Assembly (NCBI RefSeq): GCF_000961795.1
Contig: NZ_LADU01000059.1
Coordinates: 29,187-93,186 of the forward strand
DNA length: 64,000 bases
Direction: 5' to 3'
Source of the DNA: Hyphomonas sp. BRH_c22
GTDB lineage: Bacteria; Pseudomonadota; Alphaproteobacteria; Caulobacterales; Hyphomonadaceae
The notes under the pieces: model-generated
What the model was told of the DNA's origin: nothing
What the model saw: the letters and a program-made list of their open reading frames with translations, nothing else
Databases searched by the model: none
Shown: positions 20,609 through 30,317 of the stretch, in pieces
Layout: every line of letters starts with the position of its first letter
How positions within the stretch are numbered: position 1 is the first letter of the stretch
Translations under genes and position numbers: made by a program

Positions 20609-21400
20609 ATGCCCGTTGAAATTCATCCCACCGCCTGTGTCGAGCCCGGGGCTGAACTTGATGAGGGCGTTCGTATCGGACCTTTCTGTCATGTTGGCCC
20701 GCATGCGGTGCTGGGCAGGGGAACGCAGCTGCGTTCGCACGCCGTCGTGACCGGCCACACCAGGCTCGGCGAGAATTGCCAGCTGCATCCACACGCGGTG
20801 ATCGGCGGACCACCCCAGGTGATCGGATTTCAGGAGACGGATGAATCGCGCCTGGAGATCGGCAATGATTGCACGTTCCGCGAGTTCACGACGGTCCATA
20901 CCGGCGTTCCGAAATCCGGCGGCCTGACGCGGGTAGGCAATAATTGTTTCGTGATGGTCGGCGCCCACATCGCGCATGACAATCATATCGGCAACAGCGT
21001 CGTCATGGCGAACAATGTCGCGCTGGCCGGCCATATCACCGTGGGCGACAATGTGTGGTTCGGGGGCCAGGCTGCCGTTCACCAGTTCACGCGGATTGGT
21101 CGCAACGCATTCATCGGCGGCGGTGCAATCCTGGTCGAAGACGTGATCCCGTTCGGATCGGTGGTCGGCAATCATGCTAAACTGTCCGGGCTTAACATGG
21201 TCGGCCTGAAGCGGCGCGGCTTCGACAAGGCCCAGCTTCAGGAAGTGCGCAGCGCGTACAAGGCCGTGTTCACGGGCGAGGGATTGTTCAAGGACAGGCT
21301 GGCTGCAGCGGCTGTGACGTTCAGGGACAAGCCACTCGCCATGGAAATGATCGACTTCATCCGCGCCGGTGGCGACCGTCCGATCTGCAAGCCGGGGTGA
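20609..21400 (+). CDS. lpxA: UDP-N-acetylglucosamine acyltransferase
   Basis: A 263-aa hexapeptide-repeat acyltransferase catalysing the first step of lipid A synthesis. Diagnostic features are IHPTACVEPGAELDEG at the start, the active-site region MVGAHIAHDNHIGN, AAVHQFTRIGRNAFIGG, and the helical C-terminal domain beginning GLNMVGLKRRGF. ATG 20609 fits the family start; an upstream TTG at 20588 would add seven residues, and neither has a strong Shine-Dalgarno. The gap to lpxD is 51 nt and holds no fabZ. Confidence 0.95.
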   Translation: MPVEIHPTACVEPGAELDEGVRIGPFCHVGPHAVLGRGTQLRSHAVVTGHTRLGENCQLHPHAVIGGPPQVIGFQETDESRLEIGNDCTFREFTTVHTGVPKSGGLTRVGNNCFVMVGAHIAHDNHIGNSVVMANNVALAGHITVGDNVWFGGQAAVHQFTRIGRNAFIGGGAILVEDVIPFGSVVGNHAKLSGLNMVGLKRRGFDKAQLQEVRSAYKAVFTGEGLFKDRLAAAAVTFRDKPLAMEMIDFIRAGGDRPICKPG

Positions 21401-21407
21401 GCATCGC

Positions 21408-22253
21408 ATGACCGCGCCCCTGGGACTCATTGCCGGACTGGGTGACCTGCCTGTTGCCATTGCGGAGAATGCCGTTGCGACAGGGCAGGGCGTTTATGTC
21501 CTGCGTCTGAAAGGCTTTGAGGAGCCGCGGCTTGCGCAGTATCCGGGTACGGTGATCGGCCTAGGCGAGGTCGGAAAACTCTACGCCAAGCTTGAGGCTG
21601 CAGGCTGCCGGGACGTGCTGTTTGCGGGAATAGTGAAGCGCCCGAACTTCAAGGACATCAAACTGGACATGCGCGGCGCAGCCCTGTTGCCGAAAGTGCT
21701 GGCAGAGGCCGGCAAGGGCGATGATGCCCTGCTTCGCCTGCTCGTCGCCGAAATCGAGAAGCAGGGGTTCAATGTAATAGGCTCCGATGCGGCTCACGCG
21801 GCCCTGCGGGCGCCGGCAGGCCATATCGCCGGTCCGGCGCCGTCTGGCCAGGCCATGGACGATATTGCGCGTGGCGCGCATGTAGTGTCAGCGCTGGGCG
21901 ATCTCGATATCGGCCAGGGCTGCGTGGTGTGCGATGGCCTGGTCCTGGCTGTTGAAGCGCAGGAAGGCACCGATGCAATGCTGGAGCGCTGCGCAAGCCT
22001 GCCGGCAACCATTCGCGGGATGCCAGCTGCCAGGCGCGGCGTTCTGGTCAAGCGGCCGAAGCCTGCGCAGGAGCGCCGGATCGACCTGCCAACGGTGGGG
22101 GTCTCCACAGTTGAGAAGCTCGCGGCGGCGGGTCTCGCGGGCCTCGCAGTCGAAGCGGGCGGCGCCCTGATGCTCGGCCGCGCCGAGATGCAGGCGGCAG
22201 CCGACCGGCTGGGCGTTTTCATCTTTGGATTTGATCCCGGACAAGGCACATGA
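21408..22253 (+). CDS. lpxI: UDP-2,3-diacylglucosamine diphosphatase LpxI
   Basis: A 281-aa protein of the LpxI (DUF1009) family, which replaces LpxH in Alphaproteobacteria and hydrolyses UDP-2,3-diacylglucosamine to lipid X. Typical segments are LGLIAGLGDLPVAIAENA, DVLFAGIVKRPNFKDIKLD, GQGCVVCDGLVLAVEAQEGTD and the GRRIDLPTVG-like C-terminal RRIDLPTVGVSTVEK. ATG 21408 lies 7 nt after lpxA, and its TGA overlaps lpxB by 4 nt, fixing it in the lipid A operon. Confidence 0.94.
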   Translation: MTAPLGLIAGLGDLPVAIAENAVATGQGVYVLRLKGFEEPRLAQYPGTVIGLGEVGKLYAKLEAAGCRDVLFAGIVKRPNFKDIKLDMRGAALLPKVLAEAGKGDDALLRLLVAEIEKQGFNVIGSDAAHAALRAPAGHIAGPAPSGQAMDDIARGAHVVSALGDLDIGQGCVVCDGLVLAVEAQEGTDAMLERCASLPATIRGMPAARRGVLVKRPKPAQERRIDLPTVGVSTVEKLAAAGLAGLAVEAGGALMLGRAEMQAAADRLGVFIFGFDPGQGT

Positions 22254-23407
22254 CCGCGCCGCGTCTCTATTTCGTCGCGGCGGAATCCTCAGGCGACCTC
22301 CTTGCGCGGGAAGTGATCGACAGGATCCGAGCCAAAAAGCCGGATATTCATGTCTCAGGAATCGGTGGCGCCGAAATGGCGTCGATTGGCATCGACTCGC
22401 CGATCGACATTTCCCCCTTGTCGATACTGGGACTGTTCGAAGGCGTGAAGGTCTATGCGACGGTCGTGAAACTCGCCGACATTGCCGCCGACTCCATAAT
22501 CGCCGATGCGCCGGATGTTGTCGTGCTGGTCGATTCCTGGGGCTTCATGCTGCGTGTGGCCCAGCGGGTGCGTCAGCGGGCGCCGCAGATCCGGCTGGTC
22601 AAGCTGATCGGGCCGCAGGTCTGGGCAACGCGGCCCGGTCGCGCCAAGACGCTTGCGTCAACCGTCGATCACCTGTTGTGCATGCATGAAATCGAAGCGC
22701 CGTATTACGAGCCGTATGGCCTGAAGACGACGGTGATCGGCAATCCGGCCCTCTCCCGTCATCAATGGGGCGAGCCGGAAAAGTTTCGCAGTGCGCACGG
22801 CATTCCGGCGGAGGCTCCGACCATCCTTGTCCTGCCCGGCAGCCGCCGCAGCGAAATCAAGCGGGTAGCGCCTGCCCTGGTCGAAGCGGCGCGCATCCTC
22901 AAGGATTCCGACCCGGATCGCGAAATCATCATGGCGCCGGCCGCCAGCGTTGCAGCGGAGTTTGCGGACGCCTTTCCCGATGTCGCAGACTGGGCAACGG
23001 TGTCGACGAATGCGTCAGAACGCTATGACGCGATGGCGGCTGCCGATCTTGCGCTTGCCTGTTCCGGCACCGTGACCAGCGAAGTGGCGATGCAGGGCAC
23101 GCCCATGATTGTTGCCTACAAGACGGGATGGGTAACGTGGTCGCTGGCGCGCGGGTTTCTCTACCAGAAACGGCACATCACGCTGCTCAACATCATCAGC
23201 GACGACCAGGAAATCGTCCCCGAATACGTCCAGACCCAACAGAAGCCGGAGCTGATCGCCGCGCGCGCGCTTTACTGGCTGACGAACCCTGACGTTCTTG
23301 CGGAACAGAGGGCCGCACAGCAAATCGCCCTCTCCCGGATGAGAGAGGGCGACCGGGACGCGGCTGAAATAGCCGCCGACGTGATCCTGAAGGAAGCGGG
23401 TGCCTAG
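22250..23407 (+). CDS. lpxB: Lipid-A-disaccharide synthase
   Basis: A 385-aa GT19 glycosyltransferase joining lipid X and UDP-2,3-diacylglucosamine. Hallmarks are [15 protein letters not shown] at the N-terminus, [38 protein letters not shown] and [24 protein letters not shown] overlaps the lpxI stop by 4 nt. Its TAG is part of a CTAG shared with the convergent gltA stop codon. Confidence 0.95.
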   Translation: MTAPRLYFVAAESSGDLLAREVIDRIRAKKPDIHVSGIGGAEMASIGIDSPIDISPLSILGLFEGVKVYATVVKLADIAADSIIADAPDVVVLVDSWGFMLRVAQRVRQRAPQIRLVKLIGPQVWATRPGRAKTLASTVDHLLCMHEIEAPYYEPYGLKTTVIGNPALSRHQWGEPEKFRSAHGIPAEAPTILVLPGSRRSEIKRVAPALVEAARILKDSDPDREIIMAPAASVAAEFADAFPDVADWATVSTNASERYDAMAAADLALACSGTVTSEVAMQGTPMIVAYKTGWVTWSLARGFLYQKRHITLLNIISDDQEIVPEYVQTQQKPELIAARALYWLTNPDVLAEQRAAQQIALSRMREGDRDAAEIAADVILKEAGA

Positions 23408-24708
23408 CGGTTGGCCATCGGCACATAGTCGCGCTGGGGTGCGCCAGTGTATATCTGGCGGGGGCGGCCTATGCGCTGTGTCGGATCCTCGATCATCTCG
23501 TTGAGCTGCGCGACCCAGCCGACCGTGCGGGCGAGGGCGAACAGCACGGTGAACATCTGCTTCGGGAAGCCCAAGGCATCAAGGATGATGCCCGAATAGA
23601 AATCGACGTTCGGGTAGAGCTTCTTCTCGACGAAATAGTCATCCTCGAGGGCGATACGCTCCAGTTCCATCGCCACTTTCAGGATCGGCTGGTCCTTGAG
23701 GCCGAGCAGGTCGAGCACTTCGTGAGCGGACTCGCGCATGACTGTCGCGCGCGGATCATAGTTCTTGTAAACGCGGTGGCCAAAACCCATCAGGCGGAAG
23801 CCGCTTGTCTTGTCCTTGGCTTTCTCGACAAATTCCGGGATCCGGTCGACCGAGCCGATTTCGTGAAGCATGTTCAGGCAGGCCTCGTTGGCGCCGCCAT
23901 GGCTTGGTCCCCAGAGGCATGCGACGCCTGCAGCGACGGCCGCGAACGGGTGGGCACCCGAGGAACCGGCCAGGCGAACAGTCGATGTCGAGGCGTTCTG
24001 CTCGTGATCGGCGTGAAGGATGAAGAACCGGTCCATCGCCTTGGCGATTTTCGGGTCGACCTTGTAGTCTTCGGCTGACACCGAGAAGCACATGTTGAGG
24101 AAGTTTTCGGCGTAAGTGAATTCGTTGCGCGGATCGACGAATTTCTGGCCCATGTTGTATTTCAGGATGCGGGCGCAAAGCGTCGGCATTTTCGCGACGA
24201 GCCGGATCGAGCTGAGGTGGCGTTCGTCGGGGTCTTCGCTGTCCATGGCACCCGGGTAGAAGGAGGCCATCGCGCCGACTGCACCGGTCAGCATGGCCAT
24301 CGGATGGCTGTCGCGCCGGAATCCATCAAAGAAGCGGTCCATCTGTGTGTGGAGTAGCGTATGCTGCTTGATCTCGCTGCTGAACTCGGCAAGTTCGCTC
24401 TTGTTCGGAAGCTCACCCTTCAGGATGAGATGGCAGACTTCGGGAAAGGTCGATTTCTCGGCGAGCTGTCCGATCGGGTAGCCGCGGTGAAGCAGGACGC
24501 CCTCGTCACCGTCGATGAATGTGATCTGGCTCTCGCAGCTCGCTGTGGACGTAAAGCCCGGGTCGAACGTGAAATGGTCTGACTCTGCGTAAACCTTGCG
24601 CACATCAATGACATTGGGACCGTGGGTGCCTGAAAGTACGGGCAGGTCGTAGGTTTTTCCGGCCACTTCCAGCTTGGCGGTTCCGGCGTTCTTCGTCTTA
24701 TTTTCCAT
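23404..24708 (-). CDS. gltA: Citrate synthase
   Basis: A 434-aa hexameric-type (type II) citrate synthase, first enzyme of the TCA cycle. Catalytic histidines are in [12 protein letters not shown] and [14 protein letters not shown], and the catalytic aspartate is in the VDFYSG region. The N-terminal beta-rich domain of the type II enzyme ([21 protein letters not shown]) is present. It is encoded 39 nt downstream of gltX on the same strand. It shares a CTAG with the lpxB stop. Confidence 0.97.
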   Translation of the reverse strand: MENKTKNAGTAKLEVAGKTYDLPVLSGTHGPNVIDVRKVYAESDHFTFDPGFTSTASCESQITFIDGDEGVLLHRGYPIGQLAEKSTFPEVCHLILKGELPNKSELAEFSSEIKQHTLLHTQMDRFFDGFRRDSHPMAMLTGAVGAMASFYPGAMDSEDPDERHLSSIRLVAKMPTLCARILKYNMGQKFVDPRNEFTYAENFLNMCFSVSAEDYKVDPKIAKAMDRFFILHADHEQNASTSTVRLAGSSGAHPFAAVAAGVACLWGPSHGGANEACLNMLHEIGSVDRIPEFVEKAKDKTSGFRLMGFGHRVYKNYDPRATVMRESAHEVLDLLGLKDQPILKVAMELERIALEDDYFVEKKLYPNVDFYSGIILDALGFPKQMFTVLFALARTVGWVAQLNEMIEDPTQRIGRPRQIYTGAPQRDYVPMANR

Positions 24709-24747
24709 CAGCTCTTGCCCTTCTTGTTCATGTTCGGCCCGGCTGGC

Positions 24748-26217
24748 TCAGTGGCCAGCCCCGGCCAGTTGATCATCAATCCGCGCGAGTGCTTCTTCCT
24801 GCCCAAGCCATTCGAGCACCGGTGCAATATCAGGTGCGGGAAGGCCGCCAGTCAGCGCAGCACGGAGGGGTTGTCCTACCTGCCCCATAGATAGGTCATT
24901 TGTGGTGCAATACGAAGAGATCGTCTCCGAAATTCGATCCGCCGTCCATTGCGATATGCGCCGCAGTTCGTCGCGCAGTCCGGCCAGTCGGTCAAGTCCC
25001 TCTGCGGAAAGGGCCTTTCTGGCGTTCTTGTTGAGATCGAGCGGCCGTTTGACCCTCAGGAATGCAAAAGCGGATGCCAGCTCTGCCAAAGTGGTTCCCC
25101 GGTCTTTCATGTGCGGGAGCGCCCGTTCGATACGCGCCAGTTCCGCGTCATCGAGGGGAGAGTCGGCCTCAAGAATGGGCCGCAACAGGCAGAGAAGGCG
25201 GTCATCGTCGGCCAGGCGCATGAAGTGCGAATTGATCTGGCCGAGCTTTTCAAGATCGAGGCGCGCCGGCGCCTTGCCGATGCCTTCCAGATCGAAAGCC
25301 GCAATCGCTTCTTCCCGCGTAAAAATTTCCTGGTCGCCATGGCTCCAGCCGAGGCGCAGCAGGTAGGCCGTCAAGGCTTCCGGCAGGTAGCCCATCTCGC
25401 GATAGGCAAGTGTCGATAGCGCGCCGTGGCGTTTCGAAAGCTTGGCACCGTCATTGCCGTGGATCATCGAGACATGGGCAAATTGCGGGACGGGCCAGCC
25501 CATGGCTTCATAGATCGGCACCTGACGGAACGTGTTGCGCAGGTGATCGTCGCCGCGGATGACGTGGGTGATGTTCATGTCATGGTCGTCGACAACCACA
25601 GCGAGCATGTAGGTAGGCGAGCCATCGGCGCGCAGCATGATCAGGTCGTCGATCTCGTCCGCCTGGATTTTCACTGTGCCCTGGACAGCGTCCTCGACGA
25701 TCCGCTCGCCTTCATCCGGGGCCCGCAGGCGCACCGTGAAGGGTGCGTCAGGCGACGGCGCTGGGGCCCCGTCACGCCAGGGTGACCGGAAGGGGGCGAG
25801 GAGCGCATTGGCCTCACCCAGCAGCGCCGCGCGCTCAGAATCAGACAGGTTGTCGGCCCTGGCGGCCTGGCGCTTTTCCTCGCCGAGATCACGGCGGGCC
25901 TGGAGTTCCTCAGGGGTTGCGTAGCATTTGAACGCCGTGCCTCGGAAGAGCATCTCGCTCGCCACTTCGGCATGGCGCGCGTCGCGGGTCGACTGCATCA
26001 GCGGCGGCTCATCCGCCTCCAGTCCGAGCCAGGCCATGCCTTCGAGAATGGCCGCTGTGGCTGCATCGGTGGAGCGGGCCTTGTCGGTATCCTCGATACG
26101 CAGGAGGAAACGGCCACCATGACGGCGGGCAAACAAGTAATTGAAAAGTGCGGTCCTTGCCCCTCCAATGTGCAACATGCCGGTGGGAGAGGGGGCAAAT
26201 CGCGTGACAACGGTCAT
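24748..26217 (-). CDS. gltX: Glutamyl-tRNA synthetase
   Basis: A 489-aa class I synthetase. The HIGH-type motif is in APSPTGMLHIGGARTALFN, and the KMSKS-type loop is GAKLSKRHG. The helical anticodon-binding domain occupies the C-terminal third. ATG at 26217 is chosen because homology starts at TVVTRFAPSPTG; the open frame reaches back to 26295, but the extra residues resemble nothing. Divergent on its upstream side is the comEC remnant, the normal neighbour in related genomes. Confidence 0.95.
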   Translation of the reverse strand: MTVVTRFAPSPTGMLHIGGARTALFNYLFARRHGGRFLLRIEDTDKARSTDAATAAILEGMAWLGLEADEPPLMQSTRDARHAEVASEMLFRGTAFKCYATPEELQARRDLGEEKRQAARADNLSDSERAALLGEANALLAPFRSPWRDGAPAPSPDAPFTVRLRAPDEGERIVEDAVQGTVKIQADEIDDLIMLRADGSPTYMLAVVVDDHDMNITHVIRGDDHLRNTFRQVPIYEAMGWPVPQFAHVSMIHGNDGAKLSKRHGALSTLAYREMGYLPEALTAYLLRLGWSHGDQEIFTREEAIAAFDLEGIGKAPARLDLEKLGQINSHFMRLADDDRLLCLLRPILEADSPLDDAELARIERALPHMKDRGTTLAELASAFAFLRVKRPLDLNKNARKALSAEGLDRLAGLRDELRRISQWTADRISETISSYCTTNDLSMGQVGQPLRAALTGGLPAPDIAPVLEWLGQEEALARIDDQLAGAGH

Positions 26218-26239
26218 CAGGGTGGTGGGCTCCTCGTAA

Positions 26240-26904
26240 ATGCGGGTCGAAATCGCTTCTGCGTTGCACAAACACAAGGTTGCGCCTGAAGGCAAGGGGG
26301 CGGGCCGGGACCTGCGCAGCGCGTGGGCGGGGATGTGGTCGCTCGCCTCGCTTGATGCGCAGCCCCTGCTGTTCGCCTTTTCGCTTGGCGCCGGTGCGGC
26401 TACCTACTTTCTGGTGCCCGATGAGCCGGGCCTTCTTGCGTGTTTCGCGACATGGCTGGCGGCGGGCTGGGCGGACTGGCGTTTGCGCCCGCCGTGTATC
26501 TGTGGACAGCGCGCCCGCAGGTACTGGTGCACTGGTCTGCGTCGGGAGACGTTTTCGTCAATACGGGGGCCGGGGGCATGCAGCGGGTGGAATTTGCCGA
26601 TGGCGACGGACTTGCCCCGCTGTGCTACAGCACGCTGGAGGCCTCAGCTTGCGGCGCCGTGCCATGCCGTTTCGACACACCGGCCGGAACGGTCCCGCTG
26701 ACGGATCGCGCGGACTGCCGGGCAGATCCCGGCATCGTCCTCACGCTATCGAGATCACCGGTGACGGGCCCGTGCTCGAATACGTTTGTCTGGTCAGACG
26801 TCGCCGCAGCAGACGGTTTGACCGCACATGAAGAAAAAGACGGGGTGGGTATCCGGGTCGGCGCGGTGTGCCGCAACCGGCCCTGGAAGCCCTGTCAGTC
26901 GTAG
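26240..26904 (+). pseudogene. comEC: comEC/rec2 remnant with large internal deletion
   Basis: Two frames are open here in succession. The first (26240 to about 26500) encodes an N-terminal ComEC-like stretch (PLLFAFSLGAGAATYFLVP). The second (from about 26490 to the TAG at 26902-26904) encodes a C-terminal ComEC-like end with CYSTLEASACGAVPCRFDT, ADCRADPGIVLTLSRSP and a terminal RPW. The core membrane competence domain and the metallo-beta-lactamase domain are missing (about 220 codons remain of a family usually near 700), and the two parts are in different frames. Position between gltX and lexA is the usual comEC locus. Full-length ComEC moves single-stranded DNA across the inner membrane; this copy cannot. 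Confidence 0.72.
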
Positions 26905-27578
26905 CGGCGGACGAGCGCGACGAGACGGCCCTGAACCTGAACGCGGTCGGGGCCGAAAATGCGGGTCTCATAGGCCGGGTTGGCCGCTTCGAGCGCAACG
27001 GACGCGCCTTTGCGGCGCAGGCGCTTGAGCGTGGCTTCCTCACCGTCAATGAGGGCCACGACGATGTCGCCCGTATTCGCCGCTTCCGTTCGGCGCAGGA
27101 TAACGAGATCGCCTTCGAGAATGCCGGCTTCGATCATCGAGTCGCCTTTGACTTCGAGGGCGAAATGCTCCTCGCCCTCGGCAAGGTCGTCCGGGGCGGT
27201 GATATGGCCATTGTCCTGCTGGATGGCCGAAATCGGCACACCGGCTGCGATGCGGCCCAGAATGGGGATGGCGCGCGGTGCCCGGGATTCGGACGGCAGG
27301 CCGGTCGACACGAGTGCGGGCCTGAAGTCTTTCCGGCCACGCATATTTGGCGTGGGAATGGCCGATTCCGGCATTTTCAGCACTTCCAATGCGCGGGCGC
27401 GGTGCGCGAGGCGGCGGATGAAGCCACGCTCCTCAAGCGCCGAGATAAGGCGGTGAATGCCGGACTTGGAGGCGAGATTGAGCGCTTCCTTCATTTCGTC
27501 AAACGAGGGGGAGACACCCGTCTCCTTGATCCGCTCATTGATGAAGAGCAGCAGCTCTTTCTGTTTACTGGTCAGCAC
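26895..27578 (-). CDS. lexA: LexA SOS repressor
   Basis: A 227-aa repressor. It has an N-terminal winged helix ([33 protein letters not shown]), an Ala112-Gly113 cleavage site in GRIAAGVP, catalytic Ser147 (KGDSMIEAG) and Lys185 (ATLKRL). RecA-stimulated self-cleavage induces SOS genes. The start is GTG at 27578. Its 3' end overlaps the end of the comEC remnant by 10 nt on the opposite strand. An alphaproteobacterial LexA box lies just upstream, so it is probably autoregulated. Confidence 0.95.
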   Translation of the reverse strand: MLTSKQKELLLFINERIKETGVSPSFDEMKEALNLASKSGIHRLISALEERGFIRRLAHRARALEVLKMPESAIPTPNMRGRKDFRPALVSTGLPSESRAPRAIPILGRIAAGVPISAIQQDNGHITAPDDLAEGEEHFALEVKGDSMIEAGILEGDLVILRRTEAANTGDIVVALIDGEEATLKRLRRKGASVALEAANPAYETRIFGPDRVQVQGRLVALVRRYD

Positions 27579-27614
27579 GGGTGATTCCTTCCGTCCGAAT
27601 CTATGTTCTCTTAT

Positions 27615-27629
27615 GTTCTACATGTGTTC
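27615..27629 (-). promoter_or_regulatory. LexA (SOS) box upstream of lexA
   Basis: On the + strand GTTC (27615-27618), seven bases, GTTC (27626-27629), i.e. GAAC-N7-GAAC toward lexA. This is the exact alphaproteobacterial SOS box. A further GTTC at 27605-27608 has 6-nt spacing. The box is 37 nt upstream of the lexA GTG. Confidence 0.8.
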
Positions 27630-27639
27630 ATGTTTCGGG

Positions 27640-28443
27640 TCAATCAGAACGGGCGTTTCTTAACCGCGTCACGGCAGATTCGCGCATCTGGTTCATTTTC
27701 ATCAGGCTTTCGCCTATCAGGAAGCGGCGGGTGCCCGTCCGTCGAAGACGCGCGACGTGATCTGTTGTGGATATTCCGCTTTCGGCGACGATGTGACGGC
27801 CGGCCGGGATCATCGGGGCGAGGCGCTCGGTCGTCGACAGGTCGGTCACCATGCGCTTCAGATCGCGATTATTGATGCCGATGAGGGGCGAGGCGAGTTT
27901 GAGCGCCCGTTCCACCTCGGCCTCGTCATGGGTTTCGATGAGAACATCCATCGCAAAATCGTCTGCCGCCGCGTGGAGTTCGGCGGCAAGCGCGTCATCG
28001 ACCGCCGACAGGATGATGAGGATGCAATCGGCGCCATGCGCCCGGGATTCGGCGACCTGGATCGGGTCGATCAGGAAATCCTTGCGCAACATGGGCAGGC
28101 TGACGGCGCTGCGGATGGCGGCAAAGTCTGCGAGGGAGCCGCCAAAGCTCGGGCCGTCGGTCAGTACCGAGAGGCAGGCCGCGCCGCCGGTCTCATACTC
28201 GGCCGCGATGGCGACCGGATCGGCGCCGGGCAGGATGTCTCCGGCCGAGGGGCTCTTGCGCTTCAGCTCGCAGATCAGGGCGTTTTCGTCAGTCGCAGCG
28301 ATCCGGCTCATCGCCGCGCCAAAGTTTCGGACCGGGCCGGCTTCGCTTGCGAGGCGGGAGAGGCTTTCTAAGGTCTCGGTTCGCTTGAGCGCGGCGACTT
28401 CATCGCGCTTGTAGCCGATAATGCGGTCGAGGGCCGTGCTCAT
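27640..28443 (-). CDS. trpC: Indole-3-glycerol phosphate synthase
   Basis: A 267-aa TIM-barrel enzyme closing the indole ring in tryptophan synthesis. Active-site stretches are ICELKRKSPSAG (catalytic Lys), LRKDFLIDPIQV, LIGINNRDLKRM and IVAESGIST. ATG at 28443 overlaps the trpD stop by 4 nt. The frame continues open upstream on this strand, but that region belongs to trpD in another frame. Confidence 0.95.
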   Translation of the reverse strand: MSTALDRIIGYKRDEVAALKRTETLESLSRLASEAGPVRNFGAAMSRIAATDENALICELKRKSPSAGDILPGADPVAIAAEYETGGAACLSVLTDGPSFGGSLADFAAIRSAVSLPMLRKDFLIDPIQVAESRAHGADCILIILSAVDDALAAELHAAADDFAMDVLIETHDEAEVERALKLASPLIGINNRDLKRMVTDLSTTERLAPMIPAGRHIVAESGISTTDHVARLRRTGTRRFLIGESLMKMNQMRESAVTRLRNARSD

Positions 28444-29471
28444 GCCGGATCCTGCCCGTTGGAGAGCGCGGCGAGCCTGCGCAGCGTGTCCTTCGCCTTG
28501 CCGCTGTCGATGGCGTCTGTGGCCATGGCGGCGCCTTCTTTCAGGTCGGCTGCCTTGCCTAAGACGTGAAGCCCGGCTGCGGCGTTCAGCAATACTGCGT
28601 CGCGGAACGGACCTTCCTGGCTGTCGAGCAGGTCGGTGATCGCCAGGGCATTGTCCGCAACGCTGCTGCCTTCGAGGCGGGACAGGGGACTGGTGTCGAG
28701 GCCGGCATCCGAGGGATGTATCTCGAACTCGCGGATGGCGCCATTTTCGACTTCGCAGACATGGGACGCGCCGGCGATGGAGAGCTCGTCGATGCCGTCC
28801 CGGCCATGCACGACCCAGGCCTTTGTCGCGCCAAGCTGGGCGAGCGCCTCGGCCATGGGCCGTGTCCATTCCGGGGCGAACACGCCGAGGACCTGGAACT
28901 GGGCGCCGGCCGGATTGGAGAGGGGCCCGAGCAGGTTGAAGATGGTGCGGATGCCGAGTTTCGCCCGCACGGGCGCAACGTGCCGCATGGCGCTGTGATG
29001 GGCCCGGGCGAACATGAAGGCGACGCCTGCGCCGTCGAGGCAGGCCTGGAACTCGTTCTCGTCGGTCTCGAGATTGACGCCCAGCGCCTCGAGCACGTCA
29101 GCCGAGCCCGACTTGGGCGGGACGGAGCGGTTGCCGTGCTTGGCGACACGGCCGCCTGCGGCGGCGATGACGAGGGCGCTGGCGGTGGATGTGTTGAGGC
29201 TTTTCCACGGCAGGCCGCCTGTGCCGCAGGTGTCGAGGACGGGGCCGTCAACGTGAACGCTGCGGGCATGCTGGCGCATGATGCGGGCACCGGCTGTCAG
29301 TTCGGCTGCCGTTTCACCCCGCACGGCAAGGCCCATGAGGAAGGCGCCGATCTCCTCCGGCGCGGCCTCGCCCGTCAGCAGGAGTTCGAACGCCGTTTCC
29401 AGCGTATCGGCGTCCAGCGTCTCGCGGCGGGCAATCGCCTTGATGGCGGTGGTCAGGGAAGTGTCAGTCAT
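28440..29471 (-). CDS. trpD: Anthranilate phosphoribosyltransferase
   Basis: A 343-aa enzyme transferring phosphoribose from PRPP to anthranilate. It shows the diagnostic DTCGTGG, SLNTSTASALVIAAAGG and VAKHGNRSVPPKSGSADVLEALG motifs, although the last has PPKSG where SSKSG is usual. Start ATG 29471 fits the family. It overlaps trpC by 4 nt. Upstream, 70 nt separate it from an unrelated hydrolase gene inserted between trpG and trpD. Confidence 0.95.
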   Translation of the reverse strand: MTDTSLTTAIKAIARRETLDADTLETAFELLLTGEAAPEEIGAFLMGLAVRGETAAELTAGARIMRQHARSVHVDGPVLDTCGTGGLPWKSLNTSTASALVIAAAGGRVAKHGNRSVPPKSGSADVLEALGVNLETDENEFQACLDGAGVAFMFARAHHSAMRHVAPVRAKLGIRTIFNLLGPLSNPAGAQFQVLGVFAPEWTRPMAEALAQLGATKAWVVHGRDGIDELSIAGASHVCEVENGAIREFEIHPSDAGLDTSPLSRLEGSSVADNALAITDLLDSQEGPFRDAVLLNAAAGLHVLGKAADLKEGAAMATDAIDSGKAKDTLRRLAALSNGQDPA

Positions 29472-29541
29472 CAATGGTTTCCGGAATGCAAGCGCCACCG
29501 ATAGCGGCCCTGTGGCCGGGGTTCAATGCGCGAAGTCTGAC

Positions 29542-30300
29542 TCAATAGCCGAGAAAGGCGGTGATTTCAGAGAGAATGCGCGGATCGAGGGCGAGGTCGC
29601 GATGGCTGAGCGCATCATCCTCGACCAGCTTCGCGGTTGGCAGGTCGGCGGCCAGCTGGCGGATGAGCTCAAGGGGGCTGCTTTCATCGGCCTCTGATCC
29701 GATGAGCAGGATCGCGCCTTTATAGTCCGTGAGGGCTGCGCGGTAATCGGTGCGCGCGATGACGCCGCCGCGTTCGGCCAGCAGCTCGCCAGCGCGCGTG
29801 ATGGTCGCGTCGTCATGGCCCTTGAGGCGCTGATAGTCCGCCCATTCCAGCAAGGCCGGCGCAATCAGGACGAGGTAGTCTGCGTCCGCCCCGGCCGCGA
29901 TGGCGCGCACGGCCGCGTCGCAACCGAAGGAATGCGCGATGATCGTATCGAACGGCCCTTCAGCGGTGCAGACGTCAGCGACGGATATGCCTGCCGTTTC
30001 CGGGGTGCAGATGTCTGCCTTCGACGCGCCATGGGCGGGCAGGTCCATCATCAGGACGGGGCGCGTGTACTGGAGGAAGTCCTGCGCAAAGCGGCGCCAG
30101 ATGCGGTGTGTATCATCCCAGCCGTGCACGAACAGCGTGGCCGGGCCGTTCCCTGCGCGCCAGACGGGCGTGGAGCCGTATTGCCCCGGAATGTCGCGGC
30201 GGGTCTCGGGCGGCAGGAAATTCTGGCCGGGCGCGGCGCTGGGGCTGGTCGGCTTCATGTCGTCAATCAGGGCCTCGGCCTTGGTGTCCAGTTCGCTCAT
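29542..30300 (-). CDS. Alpha/beta-hydrolase fold protein of unknown substrate
   Basis: A 252-aa alpha/beta hydrolase. The oxyanion segment is FVHGWDDTHRIWRRFA, the nucleophile elbow is AHSFGCDAA (a serine in an A-H-S-F-G variant of G-x-S-x-G), and the likely catalytic histidine is in LSHRDLALDP near the C-terminus. There is no signal peptide, so it is cytoplasmic. It lies between trpG (17 nt) and trpD (70 nt) on the same strand and is probably co-transcribed with the trp genes. Nothing in the sequence shows the substrate. Confidence 0.8.
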   Translation of the reverse strand: MSELDTKAEALIDDMKPTSPSAAPGQNFLPPETRRDIPGQYGSTPVWRAGNGPATLFVHGWDDTHRIWRRFAQDFLQYTRPVLMMDLPAHGASKADICTPETAGISVADVCTAEGPFDTIIAHSFGCDAAVRAIAAGADADYLVLIAPALLEWADYQRLKGHDDATITRAGELLAERGGVIARTDYRAALTDYKGAILLIGSEADESSPLELIRQLAADLPTAKLVEDDALSHRDLALDPRILSEITAFLGY

Positions 30301-30317
30301 CGGGCGGTGCCTCTTTG

